Source of the DNA: Philodulcilactobacillus myokonensis
GTDB taxonomy: Bacteria; Bacillota; Bacilli; Lactobacillales; Lactobacillaceae
Length of the DNA: 64,000 nucleotides
Assembly: GCF_027923585.1 (NCBI RefSeq)
Contig: NZ_BRPL01000002.1
Coordinates: 310,001 to 374,000, forward strand
Direction: 5' to 3'
Position numbers and translations under genes: made by a program
Part shown: piece by piece, positions 7,817 to 15,638 of the stretch
How positions within the stretch are numbered: the stretch's first letter is position 1
Layout: each line of letters starts with the position of its first letter
The notes under the pieces: generated by a model
Told to the model about the DNA's origin: nothing
What the model saw: only the letters and a program-made list of their open reading frames with translations
Databases searched by the model: none

Positions 7817-9348
7817 TATAGTTTCTTTATCCTCTGACTGATTTTCTTAAAAGCCTGGTTTAAATGCGGATTATGTGGATCCTCGCTAAGTTCGTTAATT
7901 AATGATGATTGGCGATTCTTAAGCAACATTAACCATTCCTTTTGATCATCATGATTGTGACTGCTCTGGTTTTGATACCGTTCATCAATCAAGCGATGAT
8001 TTTGAATTGTAACCTTCCTAGTTGCAACCTGGTTTAAGAAATACCGGTCATGTGAAACGAACAGCACCGTTCCAGGATAATTCGCCAGTAATTTCTGAAG
8101 GGCGTTCATCGCACTGATGTCTAGGAAATTAGTCGGTTCATCTAACATTAATAAATTAGCATCGCTCAAGAAGATCTTCGCTAAACTAACTTTGACGCGT
8201 TCGCCACCACTTAACGTCGCAACACGTTGATTAATCATATTAGATTTGAATCCTAGTCTTGCAAGAACAGTTCTGACCATTTCATTATCTTGAAAACTGG
8301 TGGAAGTTACGTTCTGCATGATAGTCTGATGAACATTTAAATCTTCTAGTTGTTGTTTAAAGTAGCCAATTTTAACCTTAGAATGAATTGCTATTTTTGA
8401 ATCATTATGTTCATCAATCACATTTAAAAGGGTGGTTTTGCCACTGCCATTGGATCCCATGAGGGCGACCTTGTCACCACCATTAATCTTGAAATTAATA
8501 TCCTTGATTAATAATTTGTGATTACGTTTTAAATTCAAATGATTAATGGTTAGGATACTGCCCTTATTAATTGCATCTTCCTGGTTTACGCTCATTTTAA
8601 TGGGCTTTTCAATCTGCGGACGATTGACTTGGGGCATTTTATTCAACCTAGTCTTCATCGCATTTACCTTGTGCTGCATCCGACCTTGTTTTTGATTGTA
8701 ATATCCCTTCTCTCGTCCGGATTCATTATTGCCCACTTTTTGGCGCGGTACCTTAGTGGAACGATTAGTTTGAATTTCTTGGACAACCGTGGCATGTTCA
8801 AGCTGTTTGCGTTTAATCTGGTCTTGATAATAATTCTTCCATGCCAATTCATTTTTATGTTTCTTAGCATTTCGATAATAACTGTAATTGCCATGATAAA
8901 CATTTAGATGATGGTCTTGAAGTTCCCAAATGGTATTAATCGTATGGTCTAAAAACGTTCGATCATGTGAAATCACAATAATGGTTCCCTGATAGTGTTT
9001 TAATTGATTCTCTAAAAATTCAATATTGTGAATATCTAAATCCACTGTGGGTTCATCTAAGAAAATAATGTCCGCATTGCTGGCAAAGGTTTGGTCTAGA
9101 TATTTTCTGACAATTTGACCACCGCTTAAGTTTAGATTCGGTTTGATTTGTGGTAATAAAAATTTTTTAGCATCTGGGGTTAACGGACTATGATCTGATG
9201 ATAATAATTTTAACAATAGGGTTTTACCAACGCCATTGTTACCGATTAAACCAATCCGGTCATTCTGATGGAATCCTAAATGCTTAATTTTAAAAATGTT
9301 GCTTGCACCGATATTTTTAGTAAGGTTATTTGCTTGATAGTATGTCAT
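7816..9348 (-). CDS. ABC-F family ATPase (ribosome-protection type)
   Basis: A 510-aa protein with two ABC ATPase domains and no membrane segment. Domain 1 has GNNGVGKT, LSGGQ and IIFLDEPT; domain 2 has GSNGSGKT, LSGGE and LLMLDEPT. A basic, glutamine-rich linker (about residues 165-235) separates them and would reach into the ribosome. The short first domain and long linker resemble Vga/Lsa/Msr-type antibiotic-resistance ABC-F proteins more than housekeeping EttA, but drug specificity cannot be read from sequence. AGGTGAT precedes the ATG. Located in the cytosol, on the ribosome. Confidence 0.85.
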   Translation of the reverse strand: MTYYQANNLTKNIGASNIFKIKHLGFHQNDRIGLIGNNGVGKTLLLKLLSSDHSPLTPDAKKFLLPQIKPNLNLSGGQIVRKYLDQTFASNADIIFLDEPTVDLDIHNIEFLENQLKHYQGTIIVISHDRTFLDHTINTIWELQDHHLNVYHGNYSYYRNAKKHKNELAWKNYYQDQIKRKQLEHATVVQEIQTNRSTKVPRQKVGNNESGREKGYYNQKQGRMQHKVNAMKTRLNKMPQVNRPQIEKPIKMSVNQEDAINKGSILTINHLNLKRNHKLLIKDINFKINGGDKVALMGSNGSGKTTLLNVIDEHNDSKIAIHSKVKIGYFKQQLEDLNVHQTIMQNVTSTSFQDNEMVRTVLARLGFKSNMINQRVATLSGGERVKVSLAKIFLSDANLLMLDEPTNFLDISAMNALQKLLANYPGTVLFVSHDRYFLNQVATRKVTIQNHRLIDERYQNQSSHNHDDQKEWLMLLKNRQSSLINELSEDPHNPHLNQAFKKISQRIKKL

Positions 9349-9457
9349 AAAAAATCACCTGTCTTAAGAGCGTAAATAAACTAGCTAATATTAATTAGTT
9401 GTTTAGTAATTATTAACGTCTATTTTTAAAACAGATTAGTTCTTCATGGTTATCTTT

Positions 9458-9525
9458 AAAATTCCTCTTACTTTCGTTAAATTAAATTTAGAAAATTCCT
9501 CTTACTTTCGTTAAATTAAATTTAG
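9458..9525. repeat. Perfect 34-bp tandem duplication
   Basis: Two identical 34-base units beginning AAAATTCCTCTTACTTTCG lie head to tail, upstream of the ABC-F gene on one side and of the NfeD/SPFH promoter on the other. Confidence 0.9.
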
Positions 9526-9559
9526 AATAGTGGATAATTAAAAATAAGTCAAATTGGGG

Positions 9560-9587
9560 TTGATTTTCCACCACTTAAGCATATAAT
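9560..9587 (+). promoter_or_regulatory. Promoter of the NfeD-like/SPFH operon
   Basis: TTGATT and TATAAT are separated by 16 bases. Transcription would start near 9595, just ahead of the AAGGAAGG site at 9606. Confidence 0.6.
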
Positions 9588-9620
9588 GAGGCTCTATTAT
9601 TTGCGAAGGAAGGTTGTGAT

Positions 9621-9821
9621 ATTCTGGATAGTCTAGAGCACCGCCAGTTTTTAGGTAAAGTCATCAATGGAAGTGAAATTGATGTTAAACACGGGTTAGT
9701 GGACGTCTCCGGCATCTTTTATCATTATCAGATTAAGGATAATGAACCGGTCAAGGCCTATGCTAAATACAAGATCGTGCAAATCAACGGCAATCAATTT
9801 CAATTAAAATTAATTCAATAG
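9621..9821 (+). CDS. Short NfeD-like OB-fold protein with an ATT start
   Basis: The frame 9621-9821 encodes 66 residues ending in VQINGNQFQLKLIQ. The pattern FLGKVINGSEIDV, then a region corresponding to the NfeD G-V-a-k-t-x-L repeat, then V-x-x-x-G-x-x-(L/F)-x-(L/V) resembles the C-terminal OB domain of NfeD proteins, which partner with SPFH proteins. It ends 15 bases before an SPFH gene, the usual NfeD-SPFH pairing. There is no ATG, GTG or TTG start after the AAGGAAGG site; ATT 9621 (7 bases away) or CTG 9624 must serve. The membrane part of normal NfeD is absent. Confidence 0.6.
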   Translation: MLDSLEHRQFLGKVINGSEIDVKHGLVDVSGIFYHYQIKDNEPVKAYAKYKIVQINGNQFQLKLIQ

Positions 9822-9836
9822 GAAGAAGTGGTTTGA

Positions 9837-10658
9837 ATGTTAGGGGTAAAATTCGTTAAACAAAATACCAAGGGGTTAGTGGAAACTTTCGGTAAATATA
9901 GTCATAGTGTGAATTCTGGAATACATATGTATATTCCGTTCTTTCAGAAAATCAGGATTGTGTCGTTAGCCATGGCACCGGTATCACTGCAGCGTTACTC
10001 ATTGATTACCCGTGATAACGCCGAAGTTAAGGCTAGCGTGACTTTGAACTACCACGTCACTGACGCGGTTAAATATTCGTATGATAATACTGATTCGGTG
10101 AAATCAATGGAACAGCTAGTTCGTGGTCATTTGCGGGATATCATCGGAAAGATGACGTTGAACGAAGCGTTAGGATCAACCAAACAAATTAATTTAGATC
10201 TAGCGGATGCCATCGGTGATCTAACGAACGTTTATGGAATCAACGTCGATCGGGTCAACATCGATGAATTGATTCCATCACCGGACATTCAAAAGGCAAT
10301 GGAACAGCAGTTAACTGCTGACCGGAAGAAACAGGCTGCTATTTCCCAAGCAGAAGGGGAATCTAAGTCGATTGAGTTAACGACGAAAGCTAAGAATGAA
10401 GCTATGATTGCGACTGCCAAAGCCAAGGCTCAATCAACGAAAACGGAAGCCGACGCCGAAAAGTACCGGATCGATACGATTCAGTCCGCTTTAGGGGAAG
10501 TTAATGACAAATACTTCCAGAACCAGTCCATCAATGCCTACAAATCATTGGCAGATTCCGATACCAACTTGGTGGTCGTCCCATCCGATCAAGCTAACCA
10601 GTACGGTCAGGTACCAGTCATGAAGAAAATGTTGGAACAGGGAAAAGATAATAAATAA
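9837..10658 (+). CDS. SPFH/band-7 (stomatin/paraslipin-like) protein
   Basis: A 273-aa protein. The band-7 domain begins VETFGKYSHSVNSGIHMYIPFF and continues through RDNAEVKASVTLNYHVTD and VRGHLRDIIGKMTLNEAL, then a long alanine/lysine/glutamate coiled coil (AISQAEGESKSIEL...). These proteins assemble membrane-associated rings and support lipid domains and protease control. Unusually, the N-terminal membrane segment of QmcA-like proteins is missing; the protein starts directly at the SPFH domain. GGAAG precedes ATG 9837. It is co-transcribed with the NfeD-like gene and followed by a terminator. Confidence 0.85.
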   Translation: MLGVKFVKQNTKGLVETFGKYSHSVNSGIHMYIPFFQKIRIVSLAMAPVSLQRYSLITRDNAEVKASVTLNYHVTDAVKYSYDNTDSVKSMEQLVRGHLRDIIGKMTLNEALGSTKQINLDLADAIGDLTNVYGINVDRVNIDELIPSPDIQKAMEQQLTADRKKQAAISQAEGESKSIELTTKAKNEAMIATAKAKAQSTKTEADAEKYRIDTIQSALGEVNDKYFQNQSINAYKSLADSDTNLVVVPSDQANQYGQVPVMKKMLEQGKDNK

Positions 10659-10699
10659 TAAAAATGTGCTCACGGATTTGATCTGCGAGCACATTTTTA
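10659..10699 (+). terminator. Terminator of the SPFH operon
   Basis: AAAAATGTGCTC pairs with GAGCACATTTTT, followed by a short T-run. Confidence 0.85.
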
Positions 10700-10743
10700 G
10701 TCTAATTTTGGAATAAAAAATCGGCTGCCTAAAGTGGCAAGCA

Positions 10744-10796
10744 AAGTGAACCTCTAAAGTTGGACAATAAAAATTGTATACTTTGGTGGTTCACTT
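10744..10796. mobile_element. Possible IS3-family end remnant or MITE
   Basis: AAGTGAACCTCTAAAG at the left and CTTTGGTGGTTCACTT at the right form imperfect terminal inverted repeats around about 20 bases. The GTGAACC-CC-AAAG theme resembles ends of IS3-group elements from lactobacilli, recalled from memory. No transposase frame is present. Confidence 0.35.
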
Positions 10797-10897
10797 CAAT
10801 TACTGTTTTTACTTTATAGCTAAATTTTACTTCTATAATTTTAAATTTCTGTGATTTGAATTTATAGCTTATTTTTTACAGAAGAGGCTCTACATCA

Positions 10898-10923
10898 ACA
10901 TCAGCGCGTGTGCGAGCAGATGT
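10898..10923 (+). other. GC-rich hairpin upstream of a secreted protein gene
   Basis: ACATC-AGCGCG and CG-AGCAGATGT form an imperfect stem with a TGTG loop, in otherwise AT-rich DNA 92 bases before the next ATG. No T-run follows, so it is not a terminator; a 5'-UTR or regulator site is possible. Confidence 0.35.
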
Positions 10924-11014
10924 AATGTATAAATGTAAATTAAAAGTACATCTAGTCATGATCTTCAATATAAAATATGCTAAACATATATTATATTGAG
11001 GGAGTTAATTAATT

Positions 11015-11611
11015 ATGAAAAAGTTCAATGTAAAGAAATTATCCAAGAAAATCGTATTAGGGGCTGCAGGGGTTGCACTCTTCGCACCGATGGTTATTGG
11101 TTCTATCCAAGCTCATGCTGACATGTCTTTACCAAGCCAAGCAGAAATTGATAAAGAAAATAAGGAATCCGCCGCTAATGACAAAGCTGCTGAAGCTTGG
11201 GGTAAAAAACATGCTCACTACACTGGTGAAGATGATAGTGGCCACGATGTTGACATTAACAGCTCTGGCGATATTAAAGGAGCATATGACCACAGTGATA
11301 CTAACTCTACGCCTACTGTTCATCATCATGCTAAGAAACATGCAGTCAAAAAACACGTTAGTAGAAAGCGTAAGGCCCGTAAGAGCAAACGTCATACTAG
11401 AAGATTAAGTAGAGCTCAAAAGAATGCGCAACGCTTAAATAAGTTAGCAAGATACTTGAAAAAATGGCAAAAGAAAGACATTCACAAATTAACCCGCAAG
11501 CCGAACCGGTTACATTCTAAACGTAGTAAGAAAGCTTTACGAAGAGTAGCTAAATATACCCATAACAAGAGTTTACACAATCAATTAAATCTGATCATCA
11601 ATCAATTATAA
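11015..11611 (+). CDS. Secreted, strongly basic protein of unknown function
   Basis: A 198-aa protein. Residues 1-36 are a classical signal peptide (lysine-rich start, LGAAGVALFAPMVIG core, cleavage after QAHA). The mature N-terminal part is acidic and hydrophilic; from about residue 105 on, the protein is dominated by lysine, arginine and histidine (KKHVSRKRKARKSKRHTRR). No catalytic motif and no LPxTG anchor. Such a tail could bind teichoic acids, DNA or host mucins, which is inference. GAGGGAG precedes the ATG. A truncated protein with a similar basic composition lies at 13954-14421. Confidence 0.75.
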   Translation: MKKFNVKKLSKKIVLGAAGVALFAPMVIGSIQAHADMSLPSQAEIDKENKESAANDKAAEAWGKKHAHYTGEDDSGHDVDINSSGDIKGAYDHSDTNSTPTVHHHAKKHAVKKHVSRKRKARKSKRHTRRLSRAQKNAQRLNKLARYLKKWQKKDIHKLTRKPNRLHSKRSKKALRRVAKYTHNKSLHNQLNLIINQL

Positions 11612-11656
11612 AAAAGAAGCTGTAATTTAATTTTCATTTCTAAATTGCGGTTTTTA
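11612..11656 (+). terminator. Terminator after the basic secreted protein
   Basis: AAGCTGTAATTTA pairs with TAAATTGCGGTTTTT, ending in a T-run. Confidence 0.6.
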
Positions 11657-11698
11657 ATTATTTAAAGTTTGAAAATTATTTTTAAATTTAATGATTTT

Positions 11699-12622
11699 TT
11701 ACAACCAATGCTTCTTGTAAATCCACCAAATCACCAAACTAATGATAACCGAAATAATGATTGTTAATTCCCACGCAATCGGTGAATTGGCGAACGGCAA
11801 ATTCACGTTCTGCCCATAGAATGCAAAGATGATATTCGGAATTGTCAGTAAAATTGAAAAGACGGTCAAAATTTTCATCGTCGTATTCAAACTGCTGTCT
11901 AACAAATTGGAATAAGCATCGGCGACTTCCTGGGTCACGGTACTGGCAATCTGCGCCATCGTCAATTCCTGGTTGTTCTCGACCAGAATATCGTCGACCC
12001 GTTCCAATTGGGTTTCGTTCAATTGATCCTTGAACTGGCGCTTGATGTTCGTCAATAATTCGCGGTTCGAAGTCAATGAAGTTAGGTAGTAGACAATCCG
12101 GGTCTGCAAACCTAATAATTGCGTAATTTCACTGCGACTGGCTTTGCGACTCAAGTTCTGTTGAATGTTGGTCCGCATCGCGTTGATCCGGTTGATATGG
12201 TCGGAAAATGGAATCGTAAGCTGATAGAAAATTTCTAGTAGCATGTTCCAGACGTCTTCCGGTTGTGGCTCCGTTTGGTCATCATCCATCATATTCTTGA
12301 TGACTTTTTTCACGATGTTATTAGTATTTTCACTCCGCGTTCTAGTGAATGTAAACAACTTCCGGTCCTTGGTGACTAGAATGCTGATCGGTTCGGCACT
12401 GAGGTCACCTGAAAAACGGGTGGTGACGGGAACGTCGTAGATAAACAAGAGGTATGATTGCTTTGGATTCGTTTCGATCCGCGGGCGTTCTTGAATATCT
12501 AGGGCGTAGTTTAAAATGCCTTTTCTAATTTTATATTGGTCATGTAGTACTTTTCTATCATCATCAGTCGGATTATGAACCTGAATCCATTCTAAGTGTT
12601 TGATTTGTTTGGGTGTTATCAA
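11699..12622 (-). CDS. CorA-family divalent cation transporter
   Basis: A 307-aa protein: a large cytosolic N-terminal domain rich in helices, then two C-terminal membrane segments and a basic KKHWL tail, as in CorA. The loop after the first segment reads FYGQNVN where CorA normally has YGMN; the change of methionine to glutamine at the ion entrance may alter selectivity. The family imports or exports Mg2+, Co2+ or Zn2+ as a pentamer. I choose TTG 12622 because AGGAG lies 8 bases upstream; an upstream ATG precedes that site. Single-gene unit with its own terminator. Confidence 0.85.
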   Translation of the reverse strand: MITPKQIKHLEWIQVHNPTDDDRKVLHDQYKIRKGILNYALDIQERPRIETNPKQSYLLFIYDVPVTTRFSGDLSAEPISILVTKDRKLFTFTRTRSENTNNIVKKVIKNMMDDDQTEPQPEDVWNMLLEIFYQLTIPFSDHINRINAMRTNIQQNLSRKASRSEITQLLGLQTRIVYYLTSLTSNRELLTNIKRQFKDQLNETQLERVDDILVENNQELTMAQIASTVTQEVADAYSNLLDSSLNTTMKILTVFSILLTIPNIIFAFYGQNVNLPFANSPIAWELTIIISVIISLVIWWIYKKHWL

Positions 12623-12671
12623 GAAATAAACTCCTTTATTAAAAAATAGTTTATCTCCCATTATACACGGC

Positions 12672-12726
12672 GATAAAAGAATAAAAAAATCGGCTTCTCT
12701 TAGTGAAAAGGGAAGTCGATTTTTAT
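12672..12726. terminator. Terminator between the LCP gene and corA
   Basis: AAATCGGCTTC pairs with GAAGTCGATTT, with T-runs at both ends. It ends the minus-strand LCP transcript. Confidence 0.75.
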
Positions 12727-12744
12727 TGGTTTTATTTTAAAATT

Positions 12745-13689
12745 TTATCTGTAATCATATTTGGTTCCAGTTTGAGCAGGCTTTAAATCTAAATTCTTTC
12801 TTACTAAATTAGTAATTCGTTGTTTTTCATTCTGAGGGACAACTTGAAAACTAACGCCGTTGATCATATCGCCATTGCCCTGAAGGTAAGTTGAATTAAC
12901 GTGTTGGTTCGTATCACGGTAATTTATGGCAAGGTCAGTTAGTTTGCCAAGGTTCAAATTGGTTTGAGCTTGGGTTGATAATGAGTTAAGAAAACCACTG
13001 TTCAAAATGGATTTAATATTAACACTCTTCTTGATGAGGGCGGTCAATAACTGACGCTGACGTTCTTGGCGTCCATAGTCACCACGTGGATCCTGGTAAC
13101 GCATCCTTGAGTATTGTAATGCCTTATCGCCATCGAAGTGGGTCATCTGACCTTGCTTGTAATGGTATCCAGAGTAACTAAAGGTTTGAATCGGTGCAAT
13201 ATCAATGCCACCCACTTCATTGATGGCTTTCTTTAAACCACCCATGTTGATTAATCCAAAGTAATCGACGGGTACATTTAACCATTGGCTGACGACGTTC
13301 ATGGCTGAACTGGCACCGTTGTAAGTGTAAGCTGAATTGATCTTGACGACACCATCGCCGGGAATGTTAACGACGGCATCACGGGGGATGCTGACCATGG
13401 TAGTGGTCTTAGTCGATGGGTTCAAAGTTACGAGCATCATTGAATCGGTCCGGCCTTTATAATCACGGCCCAATGCACCAGTATCAGTCCCTAATAGTAG
13501 AATTGAGATGGGGTGCTTTTGATTGACCGCATCAGGTCTCGAATTTTTGGCAGTTGCCGGTTGATAACTATTTTTGCTAGCTTGGTGCAGATTATGCATC
13601 GCATAGCCACCCACGCCAATAATGGCGACGATGATGACGGCAAGCACGATTAAAATTGTATTTCTAATTTTATGACTTTTCTTTGGCAT
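12745..13689 (-). CDS. LytR-CpsA-Psr (LCP) family cell-wall glycopolymer ligase
   Basis: A 314-aa protein with an N-terminal membrane anchor (about residues 8-32) and an extracellular LCP domain. Visible LCP landmarks are ILLLGTDTGALGRDYKGRTDSMMLVTLNP, SIPRDAVVNIPG, the GGID strand, and ALQYSRMRYQDPRGDYGRQERQR with its conserved arginines that bind the polyprenyl pyrophosphate. The family attaches teichoic acids or capsular polymers to peptidoglycan. GAGGG precedes the ATG at 13689. It stands alone between terminators. Confidence 0.9.
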   Translation of the reverse strand: MPKKSHKIRNTILIVLAVIIVAIIGVGGYAMHNLHQASKNSYQPATAKNSRPDAVNQKHPISILLLGTDTGALGRDYKGRTDSMMLVTLNPSTKTTTMVSIPRDAVVNIPGDGVVKINSAYTYNGASSAMNVVSQWLNVPVDYFGLINMGGLKKAINEVGGIDIAPIQTFSYSGYHYKQGQMTHFDGDKALQYSRMRYQDPRGDYGRQERQRQLLTALIKKSVNIKSILNSGFLNSLSTQAQTNLNLGKLTDLAINYRDTNQHVNSTYLQGNGDMINGVSFQVVPQNEKQRITNLVRKNLDLKPAQTGTKYDYR

Positions 13690-13908
13690 TTCGTAACCCT
13701 CTTAATATTATTTTTTAGCCGTACATATTGTACATATTACTAAAAACTCATTATAGCATTAATATAAAATTATTTTCATTCTTTTTATTTTAATGAATGT
13801 GTGAGGTTAATATTGTTTAATTTGAATATTATTAATACTAGATGATATAATACTTATGGTTTAGAAAAACATAGATGTTGAAATTAAATGTTATTTTAAT
13901 ATTTATAG

Positions 13909-13957
13909 AAAAAAAGGCAGAGAACCAATTTAAAATTTGATTCTCTGTCTTTTTTAA
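13909..13957. terminator. Bidirectional terminator at the left edge of the accessory island
   Basis: AGGCAGAGAACCAA and the TTGATTCTCTGTCT arm form a long stem with A/T runs on both sides. It ends the minus-strand basic-protein remnant. Confidence 0.75.
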
Positions 13958-14421
13958 TAATTTAATGTTGAATTAAATATTTTTGGCAACTTTTTTAAAT
14001 TTCTTCTAGTTCTGTTTAATACTTTTCTAGCATTCTTTTTAGTTCTCTTACTGTGTGCTTTCTTTAAATTAGTTTCTGCTTTAAATAATTTTTTATAAGC
14101 ATTAACTAATTTATTAGCTAATTTTTTAGCCTTACGGTTATTAGAATTTTTAGCAGCAGCTAGTGCTTCTTTAGCAAATTTATATCCACGTTTATTAGTT
14201 TTAGCTAATTTAGATACTTTAAGATCAGAATAAGCTTCCTGTCTATAAGCAGTTCTTAATGCCTTACGAGCATTTCTTCTAGCCTTATATGACTTAGCTC
14301 TTGCCAACCTTGTTTTAGCATTCTTAACATTCTTAGCGGCACTATTTTTGTTATTTACAGCTTTAGTGTAAGCACTAACTTTTTTGCTACCATGTTTTTT
14401 AACAAGAACTTTCTTGGATTT
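13954..14421 (-). pseudogene. Truncated lysine/arginine-rich protein, 5' end lost
   Basis: The minus-strand frame is open from a stop at 14422-14424 to 13954 and encodes about 155 residues, almost all lysine, alanine, arginine and asparagine (for example KKVLVKKHGSKKVSAYTKA at its upstream end). There is no start codon with a ribosome binding site; the internal TTG at 14307 also lacks one. The composition resembles the tail of the intact secreted protein at 11015. At about 14420 the frame runs into the opposite-strand remnant of a membrane protein, so a rearrangement probably removed the signal peptide and N-terminus. Confidence 0.6.
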
Positions 14422-15510
14422 TTACAATTTATTAAATTTAATAAATGGCTGGAATTATCAATTGGAATGACATTATTAGTATTAACTCATGTTATAAGTA
14501 CATTTATACTTTTCTTATTTTTTATTATATGGATTATTCTTGACTATAAATTAATTAATTTAAATAAGATAATTATTTTATTTAAAGCAGTAGTTGTTAC
14601 ACTGTTAAGTAGTAGTTTATATTGGCTACCTGCTATTAAATTGGTTCTTATGAATAAATTAATTAGACCATTTAATATGGGAATGCCAGGAGTTAATAGT
14701 GATATAATTTTAAAGGATAGTTTATTCCCCCTCAAATTATATTTCAGATTCTCAATTTATACACTTTACAGTAAATATTATAGCTTTAATTACAGTTTTA
14801 CTGGGATTTATATTTTTTAAGAAATTAACAAAGATTAATAAGAAATTATATATATGTAGTGTTATTATTATTTTAATTTATAGCAATTTATTTCCATGGA
14901 ACCTTTTTCTAATACTTTCTTGAATATTATTCAATCTCCATCTAGATTTTATATTATTCCACAATTATTATTGGACTATCTTTTTTCCTGTATCATTATA
15001 AATAATTTTAAAAAAATAAGCATTTATTTAAAATTATTTTTAATTATTGTATTTTGTTTGATTTTTCAATATAACATTCAAAGTCAATATATTAATCAAA
15101 TTGTTTATAGTAATTCTAACAATAATATTAGTGTAAATAATAAAAACAGTCATATTACTAATAATAGATTTTTTAATTTAATGGGTGATAATGATTATTA
15201 TCCTAAAGCAACTTTAAATGATAATATTGTACAATATATTATAAATAATAAAGAATCAAATATAAATAATGTTAATTTTAATAATTATGGAAATGGTGTT
15301 ATTCATTTTGATAATCAGCAGAATAATAAGTATGTTGTTTTACCTTACCTATATTATAATGGAATTAATTATGATGTATCTATTAATAATAAGCATTATA
15401 AAATTCATCATGATCAAAATAGCCTTTTGAAAGTTCTTAACTTTCCTAAAGGAAAAGGAATTATTATTGTAAAAAGTAATATAATGTTAACTAATATTTT
15501 ATGTATTTAA
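14421..15510 (+). pseudogene. Degraded YfhO-like multi-pass membrane protein
   Basis: Three consecutive plus-strand frames (about 14421-14750, 14750-14910, 14896-15510) together encode one hydrophobic protein lacking its N-terminal third. GMTLLVLTHVIST aligns with GILLALSSHLITG of the intact minus-strand protein at 15639-17276, and WLPAIKLVLMNKL with WYPMFELSHLNNI. The last part has the asparagine-rich outer domain ending in FPKGKGIIIV, which matches LPKGKNMISI at the end of the intact protein. At least two frameshifts and a missing start make it non-functional. Confidence 0.7.
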
Positions 15511-15580
15511 TGACTATTGTTGAATTAATTATATATATAGCAAAATATTTCAAATATAAATTCTTTAAATAGATGCAAAA

Positions 15581-15617
15581 AATCCTCTAAAAGATTTGGC
15601 TTTTAGGGGATTTTATT
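15581..15617. terminator. Terminator between the membrane-protein pseudogene and its intact paralogue
   Basis: AATCCTCTAAAAG pairs with CTTTTAGGGGATT, with T-rich flanks. A close copy of this terminator occurs at 19329. Confidence 0.8.
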
Positions 15618-15638
15618 TATAATTTGTATTTTATACGA

